Positions 11,982 to 24,956 of a stretch of DNA of 64,000 nt are shown in pieces. The translations under genes were made by a program, and so were the position numbers. The stretch spans positions 1,872,663 to 1,936,662 of the forward strand of contig KK106986.1 of NCBI GenBank assembly GCA_000611775.1, in the 5' to 3' direction. Under the pieces are notes generated by a model, which saw only the letters and a program-made list of their open reading frames with translations, was not told the origin of the DNA and searched no databases. Positions within the stretch are counted from its first letter, which is position 1. The number at the start of each line of letters is the position of its first letter. Origin of the DNA: Umbilicaria muhlenbergii. Lineage: Eukaryota; Ascomycota; Lecanoromycetes; Umbilicariales; Umbilicariaceae.

Positions 11982-12704
11982 TGAACAGAAATCGACTATA
12001 GCAAAGACTGAAGCCGGCCGTTGAACGAGTGTGGAGATCCAACGATGTTAGAGAGCGAGATGTGAAGATGTGAAGATGTGAAGAATTTTCAGAGGTGGCA
12101 AGAACATATAGGGTCAAGGCTCGGGCTCATGTGGGACCGAACCCTAGGTCTTGGCGACGTGGCCGGGATTACTCGAGAGAGAAGGAGCTCGACTGTAACG
12201 AACGACGGGACAATTCGGCCAACAGCAAGAGCAACAATGCGTTATGGGCGCCTACCAGGCGTCGGTGACGATGTGCTCAAGGGTAAGTTGTGGAAGCCTG
12301 GATACGCTGGGACCGAGATGCTGACATGCCTGATCAAGGAAGGCCCAAGTAGAAAAGGAGCGGGATCAGCAATGACATGGCGACAATGGGTACTCTTTCA
12401 GAAGCGTGCCTTCTGTTTCCCTTCCTTCCAGCCTTTCCAGTCAATCTCGACAACTTATTCCGGGGCCTTGACTTTGTCACTTGCCGTGGTGCATCGGGAA
12501 GTTGCGAGGTGACTAGCGTCCTCTGGCTGTTTATATATCTCAGGCCTCGCACTTCACGGTGTTTTCCTTTTCTTCAACATCAATATCGCACGATCCAGAA
12601 CTTCGCTCTTCGACTATTTACTCCCACTCTTCGTATTGCTTAGGCTCCAATAGCTTTCCATCATCTTTCCAAGTATCGCTCTCATCAATATTCCATCCGA
12701 CAAC
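11982..12704. other. Shared upstream region of two divergent surface-protein genes
   Basis: It lies between the divergently transcribed starts of the 1099-aa wall protein (minus) and the 194-aa GPI protein (plus), so it may hold both promoters. Three tandem copies of GATGTGAA are seen near 12058-12083. Frames at 12078-12512 and 12559-12843 are unconvincing. Confidence 0.4.
12531..12539 (+). promoter_or_regulatory. Possible TATA element
   Basis: TTATATATC lies about 165 bp upstream of the ATG at 12705 in otherwise balanced sequence. Position and sequence fit a TATA box for the plus-strand GPI-protein gene; no other support. Confidence 0.3.
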
Positions 12705-13531
12705 ATGCATTACATCAAGATCGCCGTCGTGGCCGTGGCCGCTTTGGTTTGCAGTTCGACCGCTGCTCGTGTCCATATCTTCGAGAATGGTAAGTCGTGC
12801 TTGGATGCATCTCGTCGTTGTCGTGACGATTTTCTTCGCTTGACACCATCTGCTGATGAATGACTTCGTAGATATCGTCAAGAACTCGTTCGACGTGAAC
12901 AAGTATGGTCGTGGCGCTCTCGTGGGTAAATGAACCATCCTCCTTCACACTTTGACAATGTCTAATATCTCCACAGCTCAACCCAAAGCTCGTGCAGGTT
13001 AGCTTACAGCGCTGAATCCCACACCTTGATGAGCTTTGCTTACCATTTCACCAGCCACTGCGGAGAAGGAAACCGTCACGGTCACGATCACCACGATTCC
13101 GGACTACTGCAACACTGCCACCCCAATGATCCCGTATATGTGAGTTATTCCAACAATACCGAAGCAGCCATCTCCTAACATCGAGATCCAGCTTCCCCAC
13201 CACCACTGCCAAGAACGCAACCGTTACCACCGTGGTCAAGACCGTCGCGACCGTCACTAGCGGAGCTGGCGCCGAGACTACCTCCTCTGCCACTGAGACC
13301 GCCACCACTACTCCGTCCGAATCTACTGGCACTACTTCCGCAGCACAAACCAGCTCATCTTCCGAAGTAGCGTCAAAGACCTCTTCCACCACCCCAACCG
13401 GCACGACTGCTGGGCCAGCCCAATCGACCTCTGCTGCTCCTACAAGCAACGACGCCGATGCCAAGCACTTCAACGGGGCCTTGGTAGCTGCTCTTATCGC
13501 CTTGACCGGTAACATGATCTTCTTGATCTAG
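12705..13531 (+). CDS. Small secreted Thr/Ser-rich GPI-anchored protein
   Basis: Five exons fit phase and splice signals: 12705-12789, 12872-12925, 12977-12997 (21 nt), 13055-13139 and 13192-13531; product 194 aa. The start MHYIKIAVVAVAALVCSS begins a classic signal peptide with a likely cut after TAA. The exposed N-terminal part (RVHIFENDIVKNSFDVNKYG) is followed by ETVTVTITTIPDYCNTATPM, typical of fungal wall proteins. A Thr/Ser stalk of about 80 residues ends in NDADAKHFNGALVAALIALT, with a hydrophobic tail suited to GPI attachment (omega site probably around the NDA/FNG residues). It is divergent from the 1099-aa wall protein. Function is probably structural or adhesive; no specific family recognised. 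Confidence 0.8.
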
Positions 13532-13961
13532 ACATGCCAGGCATGACCATGAGTGCTCGGGGGTTCCGGCATGGATACACGGTGTGGCACATAGGGGGCG
13601 ATAATGGAACGGCGTGCGGTGGTGATGATAATACGCGTAGATTGCGTGTGCTAGGTTGGCATGTTGATGTCATTTCGAAGGTCGATGTCATTCTTTTAAC
13701 GTCGGGGTCGTTTACGGGAGAAGCTCCTTGGGAGGCTTGACTGTAACGTCACTTAGTTGAGAGAATACAACTGGTCTTTGTTATTCAACTTCATACCAAT
13801 GCATGCTCGGGGTTGTAGTGATTGCATCGCGGGTGCTTGTGACTCAATCATGGTAATGCTCAGGCCGTAATTGAAATATAATACTTGCATTCAACCGACC
13901 TACATGCCACCGTCTTACCGGTACGCCACGCTATGATGCGAACGAATCGGTAAATCCCTTC
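13532..13961. other. Short convergent intergenic region
   Basis: 3' flanks of the GPI-protein gene (plus) and VPS41 (minus) meet here. Nothing else is recognised. Confidence 0.4.
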
Positions 13962-16900
13962 CTATAAACCTACACCAGCATCATGTGCTCTCCTTAAGGT
14001 ATGTACAGCCAACGGACACCCATCCCCAACCCTATCTCTTAATAGCCTCGCATGCGTCACTTTCGCACCGACACTCCGCGTCTCGTAGCGTGTTTCTTCC
14101 TCTTCTTCTTCTCCATCATTGTTGCCGGCAGCAAGGTCGAGTGTCCGAGGATCGTTGCTGGAAGAGGGGTTCTTATAGCTGAACAGGCAGGATAGGTGGA
14201 AGACGTGGCTGCAGGCGAAGCCGATGAGGGTGAGGGGTTCTGGGCCAGGTGTTAGTCGGAGGCTGGTAGGGCTTGGGGTGGAGGGGAGGAGTGTTGGGAA
14301 GAGGGGAGGAAGGGAGACGGAAGGGGGAGGCGAGAGGAGGGAGTAGAATTAGTCTTCACATACCATCCTCAACAAAGGCCTTGTTACACACAGGACAATA
14401 ACCCGGTCTAGGCTCGTCTGCGTGCTCTTTGACCGTGCCATTCGCTTCGCCTTCGCCATGTCCTTCGGCTTTCTCGGCGTGAGAAGCGACTTCGAATTTG
14501 ATCCCCCTCTTCTGCCCTGTCCGCAATGTGCTCATTCCCATAGCTACTTCGCCCCGCAGAACCCTCGCTACGCCTTCACTGATACTGTCCTGGATCTCAT
14601 ATTCTTTGATCATGCGACTCAGACCTTCTCTTAAGCCTTCAATCTCTAGACCCTCAGGTATCCGCCGTACCAGGGTAATAGGGTTAATAGCCGTACCGAC
14701 TTCTTCTAGTAAGCCACGGATGAAGCGTGGTTTGTTCATCGAGTAGTCGAGTAAGTCATCCCACAAGTCTGGATCATCTTGTTCCTTGGCGAAAGCGATG
14801 GCTTGAGAGACGTCTTGGAGTTCGTCGATGATCAGGAAGAGTGCGCGTTTCGTGCGGCCCTCTTTGGAAAGGAGGTACACGAGTTCGGGAATATAGTGAC
14901 GTTGTTCGCAGATCGAAGAGGCGGTTTCGAGCGTGTAGGACTGGGAATTTTTGAGGAAAGTCATTAGGAGGGGCCGGTCGTATTCGGCGAAAAGGGGAAG
15001 GGCGGTATCGGCGAAGGAGGAGACGAGAGATTTGCCTTCGGAGGCAGCAAGGTCGTTCAGGGAGGTTGGTGAGGAGGCGTCTCTTTCGTGACTGGTATCA
15101 CCGTTCCAGAGCGCGCGGATGTAAAAGAAGAGGTACGGGAGCATACCGTCGCGCTTCTCTAGCTGGGCGATGACAGTTTCGGGACGCACAATGCCGTGGT
15201 GGGCTTCTTTAACCAGCAGGCGGATAGCTTCGGAAGAAGCTTCCTCGAGCTCCGGAAGTGGAGCGGTCTTTTGTTGTTCTTTCGACACTCGAAGAAGAAT
15301 CAGGCCGGGGATATCGTCTGAGACTGCGTCCACCAGATGCTTCTCGCTGATCAAGTTCATCGCCGCGTCTGCATTTTGTAGACGGATATAGCAATGAAGC
15401 GCATCTCTAGGCCGACCATTTGCAACATATAACTTTGCTAAGCCGTCCATCAAGATTCTCCAATCTCTACCGAGTTGGCCATCTTCAATAGTATCCTCTC
15501 GAACGTCGTTGTCTTTAAGCTTGCCTTCGATAGCTTGAATGATACTGTGGATATCGTAAAGCTCTGGAGGCCAACGCTCCAACAGCTCCTGGAAACGAAC
15601 ACGGTCGCGGGATATATAGTGACCTAAGACCACCTCATACATTAAAGACGGCAGTGGGGGTTGAAGCTGAGTCGTTGGTATAAAAGGTGTGATCTCTTCG
15701 AACTTGCCGGCATGTACAAACTCCCAGATCCAATGTTCCCAGCTCGAGGATGTGCCAAGGACTTTTCCACAAATCTGTCCCGCCTTGGCCCAATCATTTG
15801 CGGCGACTAGTTGTTGCAACCAACGCTGGCCTATTCGACGTTTCTCCTTCTCAACTTGTGAGTTGAAATTTTGGCCAGCAGAAGTCGCGGTTTGCGAAGC
15901 GTCGTCGGCAAAAAAGTCCATTAGGGTACTTTGCGCTTTGGTCAAGTCGGCATGATTGCCTCGCGATTTGGTGGGTGTACTTGGAGTACTACCGAACGAA
16001 GACCCTCTTTCAGGCAAGCCACCGACTGCTTCGGGATGTTTGTCAAGCAAATTCCAAGCATCTTCATACAACCCATGATTGTCTAGCCATGAGAAGTGGT
16101 CGGATATGGTAGGCTTCGTAGCCAGGACGCAATCATAAGGACTTTGAATGAAGATCTTCATCCCTAGCGACAGGAGGGAAGGATGAGGTACTTGAATAGC
16201 TCTGCCTGCCTGAAGGTCGTTCGTGGAAGCTATTCCGCTTGCAGCTTTTTTGCTTGACCCTTGTTCATTGCTACTACCTGCGCTGCGAACGCTCACAGCG
16301 GAGCTGAACAGCCGTGTGGGGTACATCGTTGCATCCCATAGGCCGCCTCCTATGGCTTCCAGAGTACCTCTTTGAGTGGTTGTCTTCATTGAGGAATGAA
16401 CTACAGGTAAAACCCCAAGATGATAGTCAGTAGCAGACAAGCTCTCGAAGCGGCTTACATTCAGCGTATCAGCAACGCATACTTCCTCTTTCGTATTGAT
16501 ATCGATGATTCTCATTTCTGGCTGAAGAGCATTTTGCCGCCGATGCACCCCGCGTTTTGGAGTTGTCTGAGGCGAAGACGAAGCCTGCACCGCGCTGGCT
16601 TCTGGAGTAACGTATGCAAGTACAAGAAGCAAATTTGGGGTATAAAGCGTAATTCCAGATATAATACAATCAGTCCTCAAACTATAAGCGAGTCAGTGCG
16701 GATGCGTCCAACTTGAAGCAACCACTTACATGGTTATGATTTCTGCACGTCCAGGTTTCGGTATACCAGTCTGTTTGCCGACACCAGATCCGGTTGAATG
16801 CACATTGATAATCCAGATTGTATCCGCCCAACCAACCACCAGCTTTTCGATGCTTTTCGAGTGCTTTGCTCTTTTGACAGAACTAACATCTGTCGGTACA

Positions 16901-18265
16901 GTGGATGAGGGGACGCCTGACAAGCCGGCTGGTACAGCGTATTCGTCCTCATCTGATTCTAAACCGTTTTCATCCACCCATTCAACGCGTCCTTTCCACA
17001 CACCAGCCATCTCCTCCCAGCCAGAGCGATTGGGGCGATCAATGTGGCTAATACGTTTCCAGGACTGGTCGGATTCAGCCTCGAGATGGAGGTTGGTTCT
17101 CATTATCTTAATGCCCTGCTCATTGACCCACACAACATATTTTCCTGATAAGGACCATTTGATAGTGCTGATGGTACCTTCCCCTGAGTGAAGCACTGTG
17201 TCTTTGCCCGTATTTGAGCCCAGCCCAATAGTACTAAGCCATCCAGAAGCTGCGGCCGCTGCACCCCCTGTAGTTGTTGATGTAGAACTTGTTCCGGCGC
17301 GCCCTCCTACGGTCAATATCAGACTCCCAGCCAGCCCACCAGAGAGGTAGGCTCGATCGTTCTTATAATCGGGTGACATCGCCACAGCCTGCACAGGTCG
17401 GCCGAAACTCCGTAGCATAACATCTTTCGGGTCTACCAAGGACGCAACACACACGTTCCCATCAATGGAAGATGTGGCAATATGTATAGAGTTTGAAGGT
17501 GTGGCCGGGACCGGGGTTGGTCTGGGGCTTTTTGATGGAGTGCTAGGATGTGTGGCGGAAGGTGACCGACTTGGTGTACCCAAATGCTCGCCCGTAATTC
17601 TACTAACAGCATCGGGCTTTCCGGTTGGGATTGGAGGTGGAAACGGGGAAATCGAGATGGCCGTAATGGAGGCGGAGTGTGCATGGTAGACGCGCAGTGA
17701 TTGGAAAGAAGGTATGGAGAGCACATGCTGTTCCGTGGTCAGCGTTGAAGATGCAAAACCCATAGTAAGATCGAAAGCGACTTACAATGTTCCCATTATG
17801 AGTACCAATGATCTATAGACATTCAGCGTACGCTCTTCTCAAGCGCACCCTCACACCGCGGTTGGCGCAAATGGCTGCGAAACGTACCATCTTGTCACCA
17901 GCCACTAGAAATGCACTTGTGGCATCGCCATTCCGATAGACAGCACCCAGGCTTTTCGTCAAAGAGGCGTATTCCAGACGCGGTTCCTCTTCCTCTTCTT
18001 CCCCGTCGTCCTCTTCTTCACTTTCACTTTTGACGTTGCCATTTCCAGTAATATTGTGCGCGTCTTCTTCCGGCCCATCTCCTGGATCCTGTTCCTCAGC
18101 CTCCGGCGCCATTAATAAAGGCGCAGTCCCACGGAGGAGCGCGGTCGTTGCTACAAGCTCCGCTGGCGTCGACGTCGCTGGGTCTCCAGCGCCCTGAGGG
18201 CCCAAAGCTAGCTAAGCGAGTTGGAGAAACTCCCGAGTTGAAGAGCTTTGGCGGTAACTTACCAT
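13962..18265 (-). CDS. VPS41: Vps41, HOPS tethering complex subunit
   Basis: HOPS subunit that tethers late endosomes, AP-3 vesicles and vacuoles for fusion. Exons: 17888-18211 (preceded by a possible ATG-only exon 18263-18265), 17786-17812, 16730-17727, 14364-16675 and 13962-14239; about 1280-1310 aa. An acidic N-terminus (SEEEDDGEEEEEE) precedes PRLEYASLTKSLGAVYRNGD and the beta-propeller (IIGTHNGNIHVLSIPSFQSL across the 27-nt exon). The clathrin-heavy-chain-like repeat region follows. The C-terminal RING-H2 is split by the last intron: CPVCNKAF then GFACSHVFHLSCLF and a final CPL. The start is ambiguous: ATG at 18263 separated from CTAGCT by an intron at 18262-18212, or an internal ATG at 18112. 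Identity is firm. Confidence 0.93.
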
Positions 18266-18386
18266 GTCATGGTTTCGTAACGGAAATCGTCACTACAAGA
18301 AATGCATTCTAAGAAATGCGTTCTAAGAAACTTGGCTTTGCAATTACGTGTGCAGGGCGTTCATGTACTGATGACTGTCCTCGAGA

Positions 18387-19815
18387 ATGAATCGACTTAG
18401 CAACATTCCCTACACCTACCGATGCATCACGCCGAGAGTTCAGCACCGGGCATACAGAGGTTTAACATGTCTTATCAGGCATTCCGACGATCGGCAGCTA
18501 TATCGCGGTACATTGTCCAGACTTCCGCATCGGCGTGATCTGTTCTCTACCAATGCTGTTGTTCAACAACCTCATCGTGAAACCGAGAGTTCGGAAGGAC
18601 CTCAGCCAGCAAAGCGGAAGAAGACAAGATCACCTGCTGCAAAGAACTCCCTACGACGAGTAGCTGTAGAAGCACAGAGATCCAGGGATGGGATCATGAT
18701 AGGAGGAATGACTGGGCTTGAAGATCGGTCGAACACAAAGGTAGCCCTGCGGTTATCTATCATCAAAGGGAACGGGGCTGATCGGGCTTTGGAATTGCCA
18801 GACCGTTACAGCATACTGTGTCGCGGAGCAGTATGACTTATCACATGCGGCGCGCATTTTAAAGGCCAAGGGCTATGAGCTGGACCCGTGTAAGGCGGAA
18901 TTGTTCCCCCAGGTTCTCCACTTCGAGATGCCCATTCCAACAGCAACGTCTCTCACAGGAACCGACATGGAATCTCATACTGGAGATGTGTTCGTATTCC
19001 CATCTGGCGCTCTCGTAGCATGGGCGATACCCGAAAGAGATGTTTCACTGTTAGCATTGAAGACTTTGTTACCCGCTGCAGAGAATCCTCATTTAGACCA
19101 GCTCGAGACGGAGCACCTTGAATACCTGGAAGATCCAACTAAAGCAAACAGCAGTATCAGAGGTGACACCATCGTTCTCGGCACGAAGAATCAACAATTG
19201 GGAGATGACAACGGTCTCTCCGATGGAGCTGGTGACTGTGCGTCAGTCACGAATGGGGTCGACTCCGTCGTGGATACGTCGACGCGGCGGAGCATCGATA
19301 CTGTACTAGCAAAGATTGCCTTCTCCTCCGGCCTGGCCCGGTCAACTAAGCTCGCAGTACTGGAAAGCCTCCTGAGCAACTATTTCGAATCCACAAGGTC
19401 AATTCCAACCATGTTGTCCCGTGGCACACGCCTTCCTTTCACACGTCCTTTCATTTTGCAGAAGACCGGCCAGCTCTTAAGTGTCCGCGCACAGCTGAAC
19501 CTCTATTCCGAGCTCACCGACTCCCTCCCCGATCTTTTCTGGGATAGCAAGCACGAGCTTGGTCTCGAAGGATACTATGACCAGGTCGGCCGAGCCCTTG
19601 ATGTCGGGATTCGGATCAAGGTCCTCAACGAGAAAATGGACTATGCGCAAGAGATTGCCAGCGTGCTTCGCGAGCAGCTTAGCGAAAAGCACGGGTTGCA
19701 TCTTGAATGGATCATTATTCTGTTGATTGCGGTGGAGGTTTGCTTTGAGATTCGTCACGTGCTGAAGGAGCGCGACGAAAAGCTTGCGAAGGTGGACAGC
19801 AAATCTACCATTTAA
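18387..19815 (+). CDS. DUF155 / RMND1-MRX10 type mitochondrial inner membrane protein
   Basis: Two exons, 18387-18740 and 18802-19815 (61-nt intron, GTAGCC donor, GCTGATC branch, GCCAG acceptor); joining gives NTK-TVTAYCVAEQYDL, the expected start of the DUF155 domain. Product 455 aa. The basic N-terminus (MNRLSNIPYTYRC..., rich in Arg, few acids) suits a mitochondrial presequence. The core contains GDVFVFPSGALVAWAIPERD, the region LARSTKLAVLESLL and DLFWDSKHELGLEGYYDQVG. A single TM helix near the C-terminus (LEWIIILLIAVEVCFEI, about residues 420-438) precedes a charged tail. Yeast and human relatives (Mrx10/Rmd1, RMND1) are membrane proteins linked to the mitochondrial translation and expression machinery, which is the inferred role. 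An insert of about 60 residues (near 19150-19300) lies between conserved blocks. Confidence 0.85.
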
Positions 19816-20679
19816 TCGACTCACAGTGGAGACGGCGTTTTCGGAAAGGTTATGTCAGCGCTGCTTACGGCGTCGGCGCATTGTAGTCTCTCTAGAGCAT
19901 GATACCCCCACTCTTGTTTAATAATACGGTCTCGCATTTCGATTTGTCTCATCGCCGCTCAAATATAGTCCAGCTTCACTGCCAGATCAAACGGCAAAGG
20001 TAAATGATGGTAAGTCAGACGATGTTGGCCGACTAAACAACCATCGTCATGCCGCAAGCTTTGAGACAATTGCTGCATCTGTCCCGGCGCCGTGAAGCGT
20101 TCCATGTGAGATGCTCCCACTCTCCTCCATGTCTTGTCCGGCGATACCCACCGGCCTCGTTTCCGCTTATTCCCGTTCGCCATTCCCATCGAGCCTGGGA
20201 AATCCGGGGCAAGGTGTGGGGTTCTGCAGTAGCGGAAGTCGATTGGAGCACCGCCATTGGTTCGGACGAGGCACGAAATCTTATTCCCCGCTGCTCATTC
20301 CTACGACATCTGACTTTCTACACCACGCCTTTACCCAGCGTGCCCAGTAATCCAGCAACCTTCGGCCATGTGCTCACTGAAGAATCATGAAAATAGCCTA
20401 CTGCGATACATCCCCACGTCGCCCCGCAATTGGCCCTGCTATTGCCGGCCATGGGACTGACGGGACGCCAGATCTTTCCTCCTGTCTACCCTGCTGGCCG
20501 TTCGGTGGAGGTTCGGAGGCATTCATCACACAGGGATAGCTCGTCACGCAGTATTACCTGAATGTCTTCCATCCACCCTTTTCACTATCTAAGGGCCTTC
20601 CATCTTCACGTATCACAAACATTGCTTCCGCTTGCTTTCATTGCGCTATCCGGCCGCAACTTTCATTTATCTGACCAAC
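19816..20679. other. Intergenic / promoter region of the monooxygenase
   Basis: No gene supported. A CCAAT motif on the minus strand (ATTGG, near 20249-20253) lies about 430 bp upstream of the monooxygenase ATG. The last 100 bp are pyrimidine-rich, as is common before fungal start codons. Confidence 0.35.
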
Positions 20680-22278
20680 ATGGTAACCCCCCTACACCAG
20701 TACCCTGATCGCCCATGCTTACCCGTTGACAGACAACCAACCCGAAGTCTCTACGCGTAGGTCTGTGCGGTGGTGGTATCGGAGGGCTGGCCGCGGCCAT
20801 CGCTATTGCGAGAGCAGGCGCTACTGTTACGGTCCTTGAAGGGGCTCCAGCCCTCGGCGAGATAGGAGCAGGTATCCAGATGACGCCGAACGTTGCGCGG
20901 TTGCTTGTTAAGTGGGGTGTGAGCGATGTATTTGGCGATAACCTAGTGGAGTTTGAGGAACTGAACATGCGGAGAAGAGATGGGACGAAAGTTGGATATA
21001 CACGAATGGTCCCCAACGTCCGTCAGGAGCTTGGATACCCGTGGTGGCTCGTGCATCGAGCCCATCTACATCAGGGGCTGGTTGACATCGCCCGCAAGGG
21101 CGGAGCCAAACTTGTCATAAATGCGCGCGTCAATCATATCGATTACGAGGGTGACGGTCCTGTTGAGGTGAAGACGGAAGCGGGTGAACAGTACACTTTC
21201 GATCTTTTGATTGGATCCGACGGCCTCAATTCCGTCGTACGGCGTACCATCCTGCCAAACGTCAAGCCAAAACCACCGACTGGCAACTGTGCCTATCGAG
21301 CCATCGTACCCTATGCCCAAATTCGCAAAGACCCCGTGGCTAAAGAGCTGATCGATAAGTTGACAATGGAAGTCTGGATGGCCGAGAACGCATATATCAT
21401 CACTTATCCAATCTCCGCTGGTAAGGACTTTAACCTAGTACTCTCTCATCACCGCGATCCTCCGGTTGACAAGGTCGAGGACGTTGACATGAATGATTTG
21501 AGGAACACGTACAAGGACTTTGACCCAAGGATCAAGCGGATAGTGGATATGATACCCACGGCGCAGCGATGGCCTTTACTGGTCACGGGACCGCTGGAGA
21601 CCTGGTCGAGTCCGCAAAAGAACGTAGTGCTAATGGGCGATGCCGCTCACTCAATGGTCAACCACATGGCGTACGTCCCTAAACTCTCCCCCCTCCCCAA
21701 CCTCCCATCCTCTATTTATGAACCCCATTAACCTTACTACAGTCAAGGCGCAGCAACCTCAATGGAAGACGGCGCCTTCCAAGGCCGGTGTATTGGGGAA
21801 GTCGTCAAAGGCCAATTGAGCGTCGCCGAAGCGATCGGCATCTATGAGGAAACTCGAATGCCCAAAGCCTATTATAAACAGCAGGTCTCGTTTTTGAACG
21901 GCGCTATATGGCATTTGCCCGATGGCCCGCTGGCAGATGCCCGTGACAAGGCTATGTCGCCGGAACTAAGAGGGGAGCGTTTCTTGAGGAGCCCGAATTT
22001 GTATGGGGATCCAGAGACGGTGTTGAGGTGCGTTGCCGCCACTTTTCAAGACCAACAGGTGTCTTCCAAGGGCAGAAGAATGAGACTAATCTGTCTGCAG
22101 TGTCTACGGCTACGACGCAGAAGCCGACGCGGACAACGCCATTGCCGCTTACCTCGAGGGCCGGGACCCAGCTGATCCGAGGACGGGGACGTCTAAGAAG
22201 TTGGAGGATAAGTTCATGAATTGGTTCTTGCCGAAGGATGACCGGTCGAGGAGTTTTGTGGAGAGGTCGCGACTGTGA
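20680..22278 (+). CDS. FAD-dependent monooxygenase, salicylate-hydroxylase-like
   Basis: Flavoprotein that would hydroxylate an aromatic substrate using NAD(P)H and O2. Exons: 20680-20682 (start codon alone), 20733-21670, 21743-22027 and 22101-22278; 467 aa. The dinucleotide-binding motif is GLCGGGIGGLAAAIAIARAG, ending in the acidic VLEG (residues ~10-40). The DG motif is LLIGSDGLNSVVRRTI, and the GD motif VVLMGDAAHSMVNHMAQGAA is completed across the second-to-third exon junction (GC|T). The C-terminal helix (SKKLEDKFMNWFLPKDD) is typical of fungal members. No cluster partners lie nearby, so the substrate cannot be inferred. An ATG-only first exon is needed because the frame continues upstream of the GTTGACAG acceptor without another start. 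Confidence 0.88.
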
Positions 22279-23032
22279 TGAGGTATTTAAGGGTATATAA
22301 GTCCATGTGTTGTGATGGTTTATTCCGTCTATGTAAGTACAGGTGCGATGTGAATATATAAAATTCGTCGCAAATTTACGGGCTTCTTGGCAGTCTAGCG
22401 ATGCTCCGAAAGGGGTAACTGACACGGGTACCTGCCCCTTTCAGGCTTCTCCGCAGGCTGTCCTCCTCTTACTCTATCGCTTTTGTACATTCCTCAAGCC
22501 TAATGGTCTTTTTCCTACCTCTCTTCATTCCACATCAAATTAACGCTTCTTCGTCCTCGTTCCTACAATTCCCATCAAACTCTCAATTACCACACACAAG
22601 CCACAAACTTCGTCATGACCATCTGTCAGGCGAACCATCGAAACTAGTGGCATTTCCCCCCTCACTCAGGATGTGCCCCTCAATGTTCTAATCTACGACG
22701 AGAAAGTCGAAGAAGATCGAATGTGCAACGCTGGAAAATTGACGTCATCGAGCCCTAACCCTACCTTACTATCTCGCCTTTCCTAAACAACAATCTCCTT
22801 CTTACTATCGCATCACTCACTGCTCTCAAATCGTCATTTCTTTTCATGCCTCACCTACTGCTGTTTGCTCATCAGGCTCTCGCAATCACCGCTCTTCCCG
22901 CCGCTGCTTCAACTACTCTATAGAATAACATGTGCTTTTCGCGTTCCATCTCGTTTTGCCTCACTCTACTCGCATAGGTATCTACCTCATCTCATCATCG
23001 GATCGGTGGCGTCCATATCGGGACCCCTAGGT
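22279..23032. other. Intergenic, nothing identified
   Basis: 3' flank of the monooxygenase and left flank of the hAT-like element. It is pyrimidine-rich on the plus strand from 22430 on. No gene, RNA or repeat could be supported. Confidence 0.4.
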
Positions 23033-23053
23033 CAGTGTTCCTAATAGCCTAGA

Positions 23054-23079
23054 CCGGGCTAGCCCACAGGCTAGCCCGG
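23054..23079. repeat. Subterminal hairpin, left end of the hAT-like element
   Basis: CCGGGCTAGCC and GGCTAGCCCGG form 11-bp perfect arms around a 4-nt loop, just inside the left terminal repeat. Confidence 0.8.
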
Positions 23080-24004
23080 CTAGTTAGACCAGCCTAGACG
23101 GCTCCTTTCAGCGGGCTAGACTGGATTGCCAGTGGTCTAGCCGGTCTAGCTAGCCCTGACAGATTCTCAGAGTGCCTCATGAGGCTGAGGTGTAAGGCTG
23201 AAATGTCGCTTCACCTACCTTAGGGGCCAAACCTTGGTGTAAAATAGAGTGTCACAATTATAACTTCACAGTGTATGTGACTGCAGTCTGTTGCAACTGT
23301 TAACAATCAAAATAACTGTAGTGATCTCACATTACAGAATCTTCTATGAAATGAATTTTATCATGAGTTTTTTAAGACTCTACACATCTTTACATTATCT
23401 TGACATACTTAATGGTGTGACATGCTAAAAGTCAAGATACATAGAGATTTCATTTTCATACCCGGAAGATGCCGGCAGGCTTCGCTAGAGCCACCTTATT
23501 CATGAGCTTGCTCATGTTAAATCTCCAGAGGGGTTCCAAATCGCGTTCAGCCGCTAGTGGAGTAGATTTTTCCGTTCCGGAGGGTGCTTTTTTTCCTCTT
23601 CAAGACTAGGCTTCTTGTGGGCTTGGCACGACTTGCAAATTCTTCAAAAATACTACTGCATTCACTATGGACTGCATTCACTATGGACTACCTTGCCTGT
23701 AGTGCTTGTAAGCGTTTGAAACCCGCCGCTGAATATAATGAAGGCTATCAGTATTGAAAAACCTGTTCAGCTTGCAGAGCTGTAGGTTCAGGGTCCTTTT
23801 CCATAATCTTTCTAACCTGTGTTTTAGAAGTTTTCCTAATCTGAATGATATTCTGAACGGCCAAGGTCTTCAGAACGCGGATCTGAACAGGCTTGATGAT
23901 GGAAATCACATGATGTTTTCCCTGAGAGGGGGGTTCCGGGGGTCTCCCCCAGAGGTTATGAAATATGATCCGCAAGCGTCTGCCAGTTGGTACTAAAAAT
24001 TACG

Positions 24005-24143
24005 CAACAGCAAAGGCAGCAACAGCAGAGACAGCAGCGGTGGAGGCAGCAGAGGCAGCGGCAGCAAGGGCAGCGGCAGCAGGGGCGGAGGCGGCGGAGG
24101 CAGGCAGCGGCGGAGGCAGGCAGCAGCGGAGGCAGGCAGCAGA
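24005..24143. repeat. (CAG/CGG)-rich imperfect microsatellite
   Basis: About 140 bp of imperfect GCAGCA, GGCGGA and GGCAGGCAGC units inside the hAT-like element, without interruption by pyrimidine-rich sequence. The open frames across it are low-complexity by-products. Confidence 0.85.
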
Positions 24144-24956
24144 ATGGGGCTATAACTTACTGTAAATGATGTCATATTGTATTGGAGTATGATGTTTGGT
24201 GGTTTAAAAACGCGTGCTTTCAAAACTAAAGCGGCTAGCTCCCTGAACAGAGGGTTTGAAAATTGAATTCAAAGGCCATGAGGCTACAATCTACATATCT
24301 ATCTAAAATCTCTATTGGGTAAACCTGAAACATATAAAATAAATGAAAATCAGCCCCCGAGGTTGGTATATAATGACGTTTAGCGGGAATAACATTAAAG
24401 CCGGTAGGGCTATGGCCTGCACGTGATTAAAACTCATCGTCCCGTCCGCTTATTTGCTTAGTCATGCAAGCTCATGCCTCAAGCGAGAGGTCCCCTCACG
24501 GTGGATCATTTTAATGAATCTCAACACCACATATTTTATAATTGCAGGATCAGTTGATTCAGGCAAATTTCACACAAGGGAGTGTCCCGCAAGTACTGTT
24601 TGCATTCATAGAGGGTTGTTGATAATGTGGTTGATAATGCGCTTGTGCCTTCAAGCAAATTTGCTTACTAAAATAAAATACTGCTGACTAATTTCAGAAC
24701 ATGCTGAATGTGACATGGTTAATCAGTCTTTACATGATAAATAACTGTACATGCTAAACCGTACCACCGCAAGTGAATGTGGTTCCCAGAATTTACCATG
24801 TCAAGAAGGATTACCATGCCAGCAACGCGGTGCAACCCTATTATGATTTGAGGTTTGGCCCCTAAGGTAGTCTATGTAGGCAGATATTTAGTTTAACCTT
24901 CTCTATCAGGCCTAGCCTTATACCCCCTGCTGGTCTAACTAGACTGTTAGACGGGC

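Noticed and set aside
12078-12512. A 144-codon plus-strand frame between the two wall-protein genes
   Set aside because: Trp/Arg/Gly-biased, no signal or domain, and it occupies the expected divergent promoter region.
23754-24169. Open frames inside the 2-kb element as a transposase remnant
   Set aside because: They are short, overlap the CAG/CGG microsatellite, and show no hAT dimerisation or DDE motif.
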